Source: Pyrinomonadaceae bacterium (GTDB lineage: Bacteria; Acidobacteriota; Blastocatellia; Pyrinomonadales; Pyrinomonadaceae). From it: 64,000 nucleotides of DNA. How positions within the stretch are numbered: position 1 is the first letter of the stretch; every line of letters starts with the position of its first letter. The notes under the pieces were generated by a model. It was not told the origin of the DNA, made no database searches, and saw only the letters and a list, made by a program, of their open reading frames with translations. This document shows positions 22,161 through 29,896 of the stretch, piece by piece. Both the position numbers and the translations under genes were made by a program. The stretch spans positions 248,001 through 312,000 of the forward strand of contig JANWYH010000002.1 in assembly GCA_025054715.1 (NCBI GenBank). The letters run 5' to 3'.

Positions 22161-22907
22161 CTAGAATAAAAGAGTTTTCTTTTTAGAATAATCCAAAGTC
22201 AGCTGAAGCAATTCCTTACACAGTTGTCTTTCTTCTTCTCCTTGTTTTGAAAGCTCTTTTACTAGAACGGCAAGCTCTATCATTTCACGATACTCATTAG
22301 ATGTTCGGATAGATCGAAGCCAATCGCGTATTTCTGAAATGTCTATTTTCTCTTGACTAATCATTTTCTCGCCTAGATTCCTAAAAATTTTTACCGACTC
22401 GTAAGTATTAACAAGAGAAGCAATTATTTCTGCAAAAATAGCGGCTTCATCCATTTCTTCAGAAGTAAAAGGCATATAAGGTGGTTCTCCAACTCTATTT
22501 ACATACTCTAAAACGCCGATGATTCTTTCATCGTATCTCAGAGGTGTTGCTAGCATTATTTGGGTTGTGTAGCCCGTTTTTTTGTCAATTTCATCGTAAA
22601 AACTAGCTTCATTTGAAACGTCGGATATAGCTATTTGCTGCCCCGATGAGAAGACAAATCCGGCAATGCCTCTTCCCGCTGGAATCCTCATCCCCGTAAT
22701 CTTATCAGCTACCTTGCCAGTGGCCATTAAAAAGTACAAATCGTTAGTATTAGCGTCTAAAACCAACACAGACGAACCGTCAGCTTTTAACCGAGCGGAT
22801 GATATCTCAAGAACTTTCCTTATTGATTCGGTAAGCGGCTCGGTCATTGCGTTACCTATGTCAATAGTTTCCAAGATATACTTGAGTTTTTCTTCAAACT
22901 TTGTCAT
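22161..22907 (-). CDS. GAF domain-containing protein
   Basis: A 248-residue protein with one GAF domain, about residues 15-165, including IPAGRGIAGFVFSSGQ, SDVSNEASFYDEIDKKTGY and ATPLRYDERIIGVLEYVN. GAF domains bind small molecules or mediate dimerisation; no output domain follows, only a helical C-terminal region. I prefer the ATG at 22907; an ATG at 22949, which overlaps the phosphatase gene by 20 bases, is possible. The subtilase gene starts at its stop codon, so the two may be functionally linked, for example GAF-sensed control of proteolysis; that is inference. Confidence 0.85.
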   Translation of the reverse strand: MTKFEEKLKYILETIDIGNAMTEPLTESIRKVLEISSARLKADGSSVLVLDANTNDLYFLMATGKVADKITGMRIPAGRGIAGFVFSSGQQIAISDVSNEASFYDEIDKKTGYTTQIMLATPLRYDERIIGVLEYVNRVGEPPYMPFTSEEMDEAAIFAEIIASLVNTYESVKIFRNLGEKMISQEKIDISEIRDWLRSIRTSNEYREMIELAVLVKELSKQGEEERQLCKELLQLTLDYSKKKTLLF

Positions 22908-22929
22908 CTTTCTGATTATTCTATCACAA

Positions 22930-23586
22930 CTATTTTGAGGCAAATGCATCGTTTCCAGTTATTTTTTCTAAATGACTTGTTTCGTTAAAGGCTAAAAGCC
23001 GAACGTTTTTGCGCCCCCGAAATTCAAATTTGCAAATACCGCAGTTAGAAGTAACTAACCAAGGCGTGTTTTTCGTGTTTTCATTTATCGCTCCAAGCAG
23101 GTAAAGACTAGTAAAGCAAATTACTCCCGTATGAGTAAAGATAACTATGTTTTTTCCTTCATTTTCGGCTAGTATTTGTTCGAGCTTGGTAGAAACTCTC
23201 TGAAGAAGCTGAAAATAGCTTTCACCATTTTTGATGACATGTAAAAAATCTCTAGTTATGAGGGCCTGGTAATCTTCTGGGTATTTTTGCGCAGCTTCTT
23301 CAAAAGTCAGTCCTTCCAGAACGCCAACGTTTCGCTCACGGAAAGCTTGCGTCTTTTGAACTTCTACTTTTAGAAGTTTTGATAATGGTTCTGCAGTTTG
23401 GACTGCTCGGACGAGATCACTAGAAAAAATAAGGTCAATTCTTTCCTTTTCAAGGGCTTTTGCAGTGGCTAACGCTTGCCTTTTTCCTAAAGCTGAAAGA
23501 GGCGTTGCTGAATGTCCGCCAAATCTTCTTTCGGCATTTTTTTCTGATTGTCCATGTCTTACTAAAAATAGCCTCGTAAGTTTCAT
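22930..23586 (-). CDS. Histidine phosphatase family protein
   Basis: Phosphoglycerate-mutase-like phosphatase of 218 residues. The catalytic RHG motif is at 10-12 (LFLVRHGQSEKN), followed by FSSDLVRAVQTAEPL, the RERN(V)G-type motif and the second catalytic histidine in IVIFTHTGVI. The exact substrate is unknown; the family includes cobalamin-pathway, sugar-phosphate and protein phosphatases. Its ATG overlaps the prfA stop (TGATGA), indicating translational coupling. Confidence 0.9.
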   Translation of the reverse strand: MKLTRLFLVRHGQSEKNAERRFGGHSATPLSALGKRQALATAKALEKERIDLIFSSDLVRAVQTAEPLSKLLKVEVQKTQAFRERNVGVLEGLTFEEAAQKYPEDYQALITRDFLHVIKNGESYFQLLQRVSTKLEQILAENEGKNIVIFTHTGVICFTSLYLLGAINENTKNTPWLVTSNCGICKFEFRGRKNVRLLAFNETSHLEKITGNDAFASK

Positions 23587-24671
23587 CAACCTTTAACCAG
23601 CGCTTCTGATTTTAATTTCTCGGTTTGGTAGTGTGTTGTTAAAGCGTTTATAAATTCGTCTAATTCTCCATCCATAACGGCATCGAGTTGGTAAAGAGTA
23701 AGTCCTATTCGATGATCTGTAACGCGATTTTCTTTGAAATTATAGGTTCTGATTTTTTCGGAGCGGTCGCCGCTTCCAACTTGTGCCCTTCTTTCTGCCG
23801 ATATAGCTTCTTGACGCTTTCTTTCCTCAAGCTCCTGAAGTCTGGCACGAAGAATTCGCATAGCTTTTTCACGGTTTTTTATTTGAGATTTTTCATCCTG
23901 CATCGAAACTACAATGCCTGTGGGTATATGAGTAATTCTTACGGCTGAGTAAGTAGTATTTACGGATTGACCTCCTGGGCCAGATGAACAGAAAGTATCT
24001 ATTCGCAAATCTTTCGGGTCAATCTGAACATCTACTTCTTCTGCCTCAGGTAATACTGCAACCGTGACGGCAGAAGTGTGAATTCTTCCGCTGGCTTCTG
24101 TTTGAGGAACTCTTTGAACACGGTGAACACCTGACTCATAACGCAATTTTGAGTAAACTCTATCGCCTTCTATGACCGCAATGGCCTCCTTAACACCGCC
24201 AAGTCCGGTTTCAGAAATGTCCATGATTTCAAACTTCCAGCCTTGTTTTTCAGCGTATCTTGCGTACATCCTTAATATCTCTGCTGCAAAAAGGGCTGCT
24301 TCTTCACCGCCCGTTCCAGCTCTTACCTCGAGAATGACATTTTTCTCGTCATTTGGGTCTTTTGGTAGCAAAAGAATTTTAAGAGTTTCTTCTACTTGAG
24401 GAATTTTTAGCTCGATTTCGTCAATTTCAGACTGAGCCAATTTTCTAAGCTCGTGATCATCTGTTTCCATAAGAAGTGATTTGGCACTGTCGAGGTCTTC
24501 TTTTAGCTTCTTAAGTTCTCGGTATTTTTCGACTATTTCGCCAAGACTTCGGTGTTGTTTCATTAGTTTCGCATAAGTCTTTACGTCTGATATGACCTCA
24601 GGCGACGAGATTTGCGCAGTCAATTCTTCGTAAGTTTTTTCTATTTGTTCTAGTTTTTCAAGATCAAGCAT
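23586..24671 (-). CDS. prfA: Peptide chain release factor 1
   Basis: Releases the finished peptide at UAA and UAG codons. 361 residues from the ATG at 24671; an upstream TTG (24692) would overlap the preceding gene and adds nothing conserved. The GGQ catalytic motif is at 233-235 ([10 protein letters not shown]) and the stop-codon-recognition tripeptide is P-Q-T at 189-191, which is the P-x-T form of RF1, not the SPF of RF2. Downstream genes are tightly coupled. In this phylum prfA commonly follows rpmE and a DUF1385 gene, as here. Confidence 0.97.
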   Translation of the reverse strand: MLDLEKLEQIEKTYEELTAQISSPEVISDVKTYAKLMKQHRSLGEIVEKYRELKKLKEDLDSAKSLLMETDDHELRKLAQSEIDEIELKIPQVEETLKILLLPKDPNDEKNVILEVRAGTGGEEAALFAAEILRMYARYAEKQGWKFEIMDISETGLGGVKEAIAVIEGDRVYSKLRYESGVHRVQRVPQTEASGRIHTSAVTVAVLPEAEEVDVQIDPKDLRIDTFCSSGPGGQSVNTTYSAVRITHIPTGIVVSMQDEKSQIKNREKAMRILRARLQELEERKRQEAISAERRAQVGSGDRSEKIRTYNFKENRVTDHRIGLTLYQLDAVMDGELDEFINALTTHYQTEKLKSEALVKG

Positions 24672-24688
24672 AATTACCCTTGATAGAC

Positions 24689-25000
24689 TCAAGTTTTAGA
24701 AGCTACTATTGCGACTTCGAGCTGTTCATCTTTTGGTTCGCTTGTTGTTATCTTTTGAAGCCACAAGCCTAGCTTGGTTACCAATCTAAAAATTTGACTA
24801 GATTCTTCTTTTGCCGCATATCTTATTATTTCATAGGCAAAGCCAGTAATCGGTAGTATAATAGCGATTCTAGCTATTAAATTAAGCATCATCTGGTCGA
24901 ATTTTACTACGGAAAACAGAAAAATTACTAGTAACGTTGCGACCATTAAAAGGGAGGTTCCTTTTTCCGGCAAGAAGAAGATGTGCAAAACTTTGCTCAT
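24689..25000 (-). CDS. DUF1385 family protein, N-terminally truncated
   Basis: 103 residues that match only the C-terminal third of DUF1385 membrane proteins: [19 protein letters not shown] corresponds to the conserved RCGTS... helix, followed by [19 protein letters not shown] and the family's hallmark ending [20 protein letters not shown]. Full-length members are about 300 residues. Only 98 bases separate this ORF from rpmE and the frame is closed by a stop at 25060-25062, so the N-terminal two thirds are missing, not frameshifted. There is no ribosome site before the ATG. It may be a decaying remnant or a minimal version; its place between rpmE and prfA is the expected DUF1385 locus. Confidence 0.7.
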   Translation of the reverse strand: MSKVLHIFFLPEKGTSLLMVATLLVIFLFSVVKFDQMMLNLIARIAIILPITGFAYEIIRYAAKEESSQIFRLVTKLGLWLQKITTSEPKDEQLEVAIVASKT

Positions 25001-25098
25001 AGAAAAGCTAGAAAAGCCGCACTTTTCGGACGCGAAAAAATCTTTTTCACGCTCTTTTTAGCGGCGATTTTTGAAGTGCTAGTGTTTATTGTTTTCTT

Positions 25099-25311
25099 TC
25101 ATTGTTCGGTCTTTCTTCTGTAACGCCTGTTAAATTTTTCGACTCGTCCTGCAGTATCAACTAGTTTCTGTTTTCCTGTGAAGAAAGGGTGACACTCGGA
25201 GCAGATTTCTATATGAAGGTCAGTTTTACGAGTCGAACGAGTCTTAAACGAATTGCCACAGGCGCATGAAACCGTAATTTCTTGATAATCCGGATGTATT
25301 CCTTGTTTCAT
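25099..25311 (-). CDS. rpmE: 50S ribosomal protein L31, zinc-binding type
   Basis: 70 residues from the ATG at 25311 (GGAG 9-12 bases upstream); a longer in-frame start would add only an unrelated hydrophobic run. The start [12 protein letters not shown] and the end [12 protein letters not shown] are classic L31. Four cysteines (CACG and CSEC) mark the zinc-ribbon C+ form. It heads the minus-strand operon that continues into the DUF1385 remnant and prfA. Confidence 0.97.
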   Translation of the reverse strand: MKQGIHPDYQEITVSCACGNSFKTRSTRKTDLHIEICSECHPFFTGKQKLVDTAGRVEKFNRRYRRKTEQ

Positions 25312-25341
25312 TTCTTTTTCTCCGTAAAGAAAGCAAATAAT

Positions 25342-25371
25342 AATGATAATCATTTAGCCTTGAGAAAGCAA
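25342..25371 (-). promoter_or_regulatory. rpmE promoter overlapped by a Fur-family-like palindrome
   Basis: On the minus strand a -35 TTGCTT (25371-25366), a 17-base spacer and a -10 TATCAT (25348-25343) precede rpmE. The -10 lies inside the perfect 6-1-6 inverted repeat AATGATAATCATT (25342-25354), which matches the core of Fur-superfamily boxes; 15 of 19 positions agree with the classical Fur consensus by my hand alignment. Repression by a Fur- or Zur-like protein is inference. Confidence 0.5.
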
Positions 25372-25380
25372 GTTAGGCTG

Positions 25381-25409
25381 TTGATAAAACTTGATTACTT
25401 GTATATAAT
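25381..25409 (+). promoter_or_regulatory. Sigma-70-type promoter of tRNA-Ala
   Basis: TTGATA (25381-25386), spacer of exactly 17 bases, TATAAT (25404-25409). The -10 is perfect and the -35 has 5 of 6 consensus bases. Transcription would start near 25416, 18 bases before the mature tRNA. Confidence 0.88.
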
Positions 25410-25433
25410 CTAAGTTTCTTGGGTATTTGAAGT

Positions 25434-25509
25434 GGGGCAGTAGCTCAGTTGGGAGAGCGCAACGTTCGCAATGTTGAGGTCAGGGGTTCGATCCCCCTCT
25501 GCTCCACCA
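25434..25509 (+). tRNA. tRNA-Ala, anticodon CGC
   Basis: A full 76-base cloverleaf with encoded CCA. Acceptor stem GGGGCAG/CTGCTCC contains the G3:U70 wobble pair that marks alanine tRNAs; D stem GCTC/GAGC; anticodon stem CAACG/TGTTG with loop TTCGCAA, giving anticodon CGC for codon GCG; T arm AGGGG-TTCGATC-CCCCT; discriminator A. No intron. Confidence 0.96.
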
Positions 25510-25567
25510 ATCTAGCTGTCCTGCCTTTTGAAAGTCCGACAAAATCTGTTAAGATTTTCGACTACTG

Positions 25568-26416
25568 ATGGAAATAATAAGTCGTCGAGCAAGGATTGCT
25601 TCTGTAGCTCGCAAGTTGAGGCGCGAAAACAAGACAATAGGCTTTGTTCCGACGATGGGGGCTCTTCATAAAGGGCACATCTCGCTCATCGAGCAAGCAC
25701 GCCAGATGGCTGATGCAGTTGTCGTTTCTATTTTTGTAAATCCTATCCAATTTAACGACAAGGAAGACTTTCAAAAATATCCCAGAGATTTGATGGCAGA
25801 TGCGACGATTTTAAGTGAGTATCAGGTAGACTACATTTTTGCGCCCTCAGAAGAAGAAATTTACAATGAAGGTTTTTCAACTTATGTTTATGTTGAAGGG
25901 CTTTCGGATATTTTTGAAGGAGCTTCAAGGCCGGGTCATTTTAGAGGTGTTGCTACCATAGTTACGATACTTTTTAATTTAATTAGACCCGATTTTGCGT
26001 TTTTTGGGCAAAAAGACGCTCAACAAGTTGCCGTCGTAAAGCGTTTGACTAAAGACCTTGGATTCGATACTGAAATAGTGGTTATGCCGACTGTAAGGGA
26101 AGAAACAGGATTAGCTATGTCCTCTAGAAACGAGCGTTTAACGAAAGAGCAAAGAGAAAAAGCTTCCGTAATCTACCGTTCGTTGTGCGAGGCAAAGAAG
26201 GCTTTTGACAGTGGTGAAAGAAATGTTTTCGTTCTAGAGAATTTGATTCGCGAAGAGCTTGCAAAAGAACCGCTAGCAAAAATAGATTACGTTGCTGTAG
26301 TAGAAAACGAGAGCTTTAAGCCTTTAGAAAAGATAACCGAAGGCACGAAAGCGATTGCATTGGTTGCAGTTAATTTTGCGGGGGTTAGGCTGATTGACAA
26401 TTTACTCTTATCCTAA
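25568..26416 (+). CDS. panC: Pantothenate synthetase
   Basis: Condenses pantoate and beta-alanine with ATP to make pantothenate, the precursor of coenzyme A. 282 residues, the usual size. Visible motifs: VPTMGALHKGHISLI (ATP-binding HxGH), FVNPIQFN, RPGHFRGVATIVT, FFGQKDAQQ and the MSSRNERL signature. ATG at 25568, no overlapping neighbour; 58 bases after tRNA-Ala in the same direction. Confidence 0.97.
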   Translation: MEIISRRARIASVARKLRRENKTIGFVPTMGALHKGHISLIEQARQMADAVVVSIFVNPIQFNDKEDFQKYPRDLMADATILSEYQVDYIFAPSEEEIYNEGFSTYVYVEGLSDIFEGASRPGHFRGVATIVTILFNLIRPDFAFFGQKDAQQVAVVKRLTKDLGFDTEIVVMPTVREETGLAMSSRNERLTKEQREKASVIYRSLCEAKKAFDSGERNVFVLENLIREELAKEPLAKIDYVAVVENESFKPLEKITEGTKAIALVAVNFAGVRLIDNLLLS

Positions 26417-26459
26417 GTTGTTGGCAATGCGTTTTGAAATTTAAGCATCATAAGATCAT

Positions 26460-26966
26460 ATGAAAAAACTCGTATCAGCTGTTATCTTCATCGGTTTTGC
26501 CTGTTTTGTAGCTTTTGCCCAAGGAGGTTTCAAGAACTTGGATGATCAAGTTTTGGAGCAAAATCGTGGCAAAGTTGTAGTTCTTGCTGTTAGTGCTACT
26601 TGGCTTCCCTTATCAAAACAACAGGCTTTACTGCTGAATCGTTTAGCAAAAAAGTATGCTTCCAGAAAGGATATAGCACTTTATTTTGTTACGGTTGATT
26701 CAATTGACCCGAAATCCAAGAATTTTGCTTCGGACGAACAGATAAAGGAATTTTCTACAGAAAACAAGATAAGCGTTCCTATATTGCGTGATACAGATGC
26801 CAGCACGGTCAAAAGGATGAAGGTTAGTCAATTACCGTCTTTTGTTTTGATTAAAAAAGACGGGCAAATAACAGAAACTCTAAGCGGCTTGAGCGAGGAT
26901 AACTCTGCATTGGAAGTCTTTTTTAATCAACTTGTGCAAAAGATTGATTTGATGTTGACGAACTAA
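26460..26966 (+). CDS. Exported thioredoxin-fold (TlpA-like) protein lacking the CxxC motif
   Basis: 168 residues with a signal peptide (KKLVSAVIFIGFACFVAFA, 2-20) and a TlpA/AhpC-like thioredoxin fold: GKVVVLAVSATW aligns with the beta-strand before the active site, and the cis-proline loop is kept (SQLPSFVLIKKDG). Where family members have WCxxC, this protein has W48-L-P-L-S52, so both redox cysteines are gone. It should not act as a disulfide oxidoreductase; a binding or chaperone-like role is possible. The 3' end overlaps the convergent maf gene by 44 bases. Confidence 0.83.
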   Translation: MKKLVSAVIFIGFACFVAFAQGGFKNLDDQVLEQNRGKVVVLAVSATWLPLSKQQALLLNRLAKKYASRKDIALYFVTVDSIDPKSKNFASDEQIKEFSTENKISVPILRDTDASTVKRMKVSQLPSFVLIKKDGQITETLSGLSEDNSALEVFFNQLVQKIDLMLTN

Positions 26967-27534
26967 TTTGTTTAATGAGTTTATAGACGAGATGAATCGG
27001 GAGTCCAACAACATTCCAGTAATCGCCTTCGATTCTTTCAATAAATAAGGCTGCTTGAGCTTGAACGGCATAAGCGCCCGCCTTGTCAAGAGGCTCTCCA
27101 TTTTCAATGAGAAACTCTATTTCTTCTTCACTCATGTTGGCAAATTTAACGGAAGTTTTTTCGATAGCAGTAATGGCCCTAAACTCAAGATCGGATTTTT
27201 CTACAATTGCAACGCCTGTTAAAACTTGATGCCATCTATTAGAAAGAGCCCGAAGCATTCTGCGTGCTTGCTCTAGGTTTTCGGGTTTACCGAGTATCTT
27301 ACCGTCTATAACCACGGTTGTATCGGCTCCGAGAACTACTCCTTTGCTATATTTCGAAGCTACCGCAGAAGCTTTTGATTTTGCTAGTCTAACTACGTAA
27401 TCTTCGGGAGTTTCGTTTTCTGTAGCAGTTTCATCTATGTCAGCTACATCCTTTTCAAATTCCCAGCCAACAGATTTCAAAATTTCAGCTCTTCTTGGGC
27501 TTGATGAAGCTAGAATTATCTTCGGAAGTTTCAT
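26923..27534 (-). CDS. maf: Maf-like nucleoside triphosphate pyrophosphatase
   Basis: Hydrolyses modified or canonical nucleoside triphosphates to monophosphates, a house-cleaning enzyme. 203 residues from the ATG at 27534: PKIILASSSPRRAEIL is the canonical Maf N-terminus, with EDYVVRLAKSKA, VLGADTTVVIDGKILGKP and GEPLDKAGAYAVQ also conserved. An in-frame ATG further upstream (27807) lies inside the dciA-like gene and is rejected. Divergent from that gene and convergent with the thioredoxin-fold gene. Confidence 0.95.
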   Translation of the reverse strand: MKLPKIILASSSPRRAEILKSVGWEFEKDVADIDETATENETPEDYVVRLAKSKASAVASKYSKGVVLGADTTVVIDGKILGKPENLEQARRMLRALSNRWHQVLTGVAIVEKSDLEFRAITAIEKTSVKFANMSEEEIEFLIENGEPLDKAGAYAVQAQAALFIERIEGDYWNVVGLPIHLVYKLIKQISSSTSNQSFAQVD

Positions 27535-27571
27535 AGAAACTATGATAAACTTTTTTGGGCTAGGTGCTAAG

Positions 27572-28021
27572 ATGGAAGAGCTTTTTAACACTTTACCGAG
27601 AATAGTTGAAATAAGCGGCGATAAAAGTTTGCGCGAGGCGATGGTTTTTGCCGCTTGGAGAAAAGTCACAGGGGATTTAAAGGAGAAAACCTCTCCTGTT
27701 AAATTGGAAGATAGACGTTTGTTGGTTGCCGTTTCTGATAAGACATGGAAGAAAAATCTTGAGAAGATATCAGAAGAGATTGTTTTTAGGCTAAACGCAA
27801 TTCTCAAACAGCCAATAGTTGCCTTTATAGATTTTCAAGTTGATAAAAGCCGCTTTGTGAAAGAGAAAAAAAAGAAGCGAGTAGAAGAAACTTTGCTAAA
27901 AGCGGTTTCTCCGGAAGTAAGTTCTTCTGCCAATGCCATAGAAGATGAAGATCTTCGCCATCAGTTCTTGCTTGCCGTTGGTGCTTGTCTTAAAAGAATG
28001 GAAAGAGATGAAAAAAGATAA
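27572..28021 (+). CDS. DUF721 / DciA-like protein
   Basis: About 149 residues. The N-terminal DUF721 domain is clear (MEELFNTLPRIVEIS, AMVFAAWRKVTGDLKEKTSPVKLEDRRLLVAV, WKKNLEKISEEIVFRLN); DciA proteins of this family load the replicative helicase DnaB in many bacteria lacking DnaC. A basic stretch EKKKKR follows the domain. I chose the ATG at 27572 (AGG 8 bases upstream); ATG 27542 is possible but would leave only 7 bases to the divergent maf start. Replication role is from family knowledge, not proved here. Confidence 0.82.
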   Translation: MEELFNTLPRIVEISGDKSLREAMVFAAWRKVTGDLKEKTSPVKLEDRRLLVAVSDKTWKKNLEKISEEIVFRLNAILKQPIVAFIDFQVDKSRFVKEKKKKRVEETLLKAVSPEVSSSANAIEDEDLRHQFLLAVGACLKRMERDEKR

Positions 28022-28114
28022 GTTCATTTGGTTTAAGAAGAAAGAATTGACCGTTAAAAAATGTTGTGATACTTTCGTAGTTTGCGATATGCTATAAGTC
28101 GCCATCTGCTTGAT

Positions 28115-28954
28115 GTGATAACGGGATTTAATACAGACGTGGAATATAATGGTGAAGTTTACCATGTTCAAACCGAAGACAAGGGTTTGGAAGCACGGAT
28201 AATTTTGTCTTTGGTTTATCAAGGCGGGACTATCCTTGCAAGCAAGCGATCACCGTACGATGACCTGCTGAAAGACGGAAAGATTGATGAAAAAGCTTTA
28301 GCAGAAAGATTGAGTAAACAACATAAGCTTATATGCGCTGCTATAAAGGCGGGTAGAATTGAAGATCTGAAGAGAATGTCAATGCAGCAGTCAGGCTCTT
28401 TTAGCAAAAAACTGATTGTGAAGAAAGAGCTTTTTGAAACTACCTCAAAAGAAGATTCATCAGAAGAGCTTATACTACCTGTCGGGGAAATAGTCAGACA
28501 AGAGCTATCCAATCAGGAAGAGATCATAGAAATACCAGTTGACATAGCAGAAGAGCCTATTGTCGAAGAAGTTGAAATAATAGAAGAGGAAATGCTTCCA
28601 GAAGAGGCCGTGGAAATTTTGCGCGATCTTACAGAAGAAAAGACCTCTGTTAGTAGCTTGAACGTGGAGATACTTGGAAGTAAAGTTTTTAAGGCAGGAG
28701 ATAGGAGAATTTTAAGCATAGTAGTAACGCAAAGTGAGACAAAAAAAGCTGTGTCGAACTTACCAGTTATTGTAAAGGTTTTAGGTTCTGCTTTCCGACC
28801 GGTCATTTATCATGCTAGGACAGATGAAAATGGGCTTGCTTTGATAAAGGATTTTCAAATACCTATTTTCAAATCAGGAAGAGCCGCTATTCTCATCAAA
28901 GTTTTGTATAATGGAGAGGAGGTAGAAATAAGACAATTAGTAAGACCTTCTTGA
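28115..28954 (+). CDS. Conserved hypothetical protein with Ig-like C-terminal domain
   Basis: About 279 residues. The N-terminal part (ITGFNTDVEYNGEVYHVQT, EDKG, GGTILASKRSPYDDLL) is a pattern I associate with uncharacterised acidobacterial proteins. The middle (about 110-190) is acidic and Glu-rich. The C-terminal 90 residues form a beta-rich module (RRILSIVVTQ, LPVIVKVLGSAFRPVIYHA, TDENGLALIKDFQIP) that resembles bacterial Ig-like or carboxypeptidase-regulatory domains. I prefer the GTG at 28115; a TTG at 28082 is in frame. No signal peptide, so it seems cytoplasmic. The function is unknown. Confidence 0.68.
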   Translation: MITGFNTDVEYNGEVYHVQTEDKGLEARIILSLVYQGGTILASKRSPYDDLLKDGKIDEKALAERLSKQHKLICAAIKAGRIEDLKRMSMQQSGSFSKKLIVKKELFETTSKEDSSEELILPVGEIVRQELSNQEEIIEIPVDIAEEPIVEEVEIIEEEMLPEEAVEILRDLTEEKTSVSSLNVEILGSKVFKAGDRRILSIVVTQSETKKAVSNLPVIVKVLGSAFRPVIYHARTDENGLALIKDFQIPIFKSGRAAILIKVLYNGEEVEIRQLVRPS

Positions 28955-28957
28955 TTT

Positions 28958-29158
28958 ATGAAAATTTTAGTCAACGGACAAGAAAAAGAACTGGAGAAGC
29001 CGATAAGCTTATCAGAGCTTCTTGAAAGGTTTGAACTGCCTGTTGAAAGAATTGCTGTCGAAGTCAACGAGGAAGTTATAAGCAGAGCCAACTGGTCAAA
29101 AGTCCTTATAAAAGAAGGTGACAAGATTGAAATAGTTCATTTTGTAGGTGGCGGTTAA
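28958..29158 (+). CDS. thiS: Sulfur carrier protein ThiS
   Basis: 66 residues, ubiquitin-like, ending in the Gly-Gly tail (VHFVGGG) that is adenylated by ThiF and thiocarboxylated to supply sulfur for the thiamine thiazole ring. The start MKILVNGQEKEL and the IEIVHFVGGG end are typical. It lies 3 bases after the hypothetical gene and 3 bases before the TspO-like gene, so it is in an operon, but not with thiG or thiC. A ThiF-type enzyme is encoded at 52388-53407. Confidence 0.93.
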   Translation: MKILVNGQEKELEKPISLSELLERFELPVERIAVEVNEEVISRANWSKVLIKEGDKIEIVHFVGGG

Positions 29159-29161
29159 AAG

Positions 29162-29896
29162 ATGGTTCGTCTTGCCTTAGTTGTCATTTTTGCTACGGCT
29201 TCAACACTCTTTTTTAACTGGGCAGCGGCTTCGGGGAAATTCGGCAAAACTGTAGGAGAGATTTCAGCTAAATACTCAACGAGTGTTACTCCGTCAGATT
29301 ATGCTTTTTCAATTTGGGCGTTGATCTATGCAGGGTTGATAGCTTTTAGTTTGTATCAGGCTTTACCTAGAAATCTAGAAAGATTGGATTCAATAAAATG
29401 GTTTTATCTTCTTACCTGCGCCCTAAATGTCCTATGGCTTTATGCTTGGACTAAAGAAAGAATAATCGAATCTTTTATAACGATTCTTTTTCTACTCGTC
29501 CTTTTAGCTCTTATCAACGCTAGGTTAAAGAAGACAGAAAATACGTCTGATTATTGGTTAGTCAAATTCCCTTTCGGCATTTATTTTGGCTGGGTTACAG
29601 CGGCGACAGTACTTAACTTTGCCGTCTTTTTGGTTTATTTCGGTATAGAAGTTAAATCAGGTTCCACGGCTATTTTCCTTATTGCTTTAACTACTTTGCT
29701 GGCTGTGATTGTGTGCTGGAAAATGAGGAATTATTTTTATCCCTTACCAATAGCCTGGGCACTTGGTGCGATCGCCGTAGCGCAAAGTGGTAGTGAAACT
29801 TTGATCGTTGTAAGCTCAGTCGTAGGCGTCATTATATGCCTTATTGCATCTTTAAGCTTCGTTCTTCAAATGCCTTCCATGCGGGAAAATTTATGA
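29162..29896 (+). CDS. TspO/MBR-related membrane protein
   Basis: 244 residues with about seven hydrophobic segments. The first third (SVTPSDYAFSIWALIYAGLI) carries the Pro-x-x-x-x-x-FxIWxxIY pattern of tryptophan-rich sensory proteins; the long seven-helix form is a known variant of that superfamily, whose classical members bind porphyrins and sterols. The ligand here is unknown. The stop overlaps the aroDE start by ATGA. Confidence 0.75.
   Translation: MVRLALVVIFATASTLFFNWAAASGKFGKTVGEISAKYSTSVTPSDYAFSIWALIYAGLIAFSLYQALPRNLERLDSIKWFYLLTCALNVLWLYAWTKERIIESFITILFLLVLLALINARLKKTENTSDYWLVKFPFGIYFGWVTAATVLNFAVFLVYFGIEVKSGSTAIFLIALTTLLAVIVCWKMRNYFYPLPIAWALGAIAVAQSGSETLIVVSSVVGVIICLIASLSFVLQMPSMRENL

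Noticed and set aside
27535-27807. N-terminal extension of maf
   Set aside because: The extra residues have no Maf similarity and are antisense to the dciA-like gene; the canonical N-terminus begins at the ATG at 27534.
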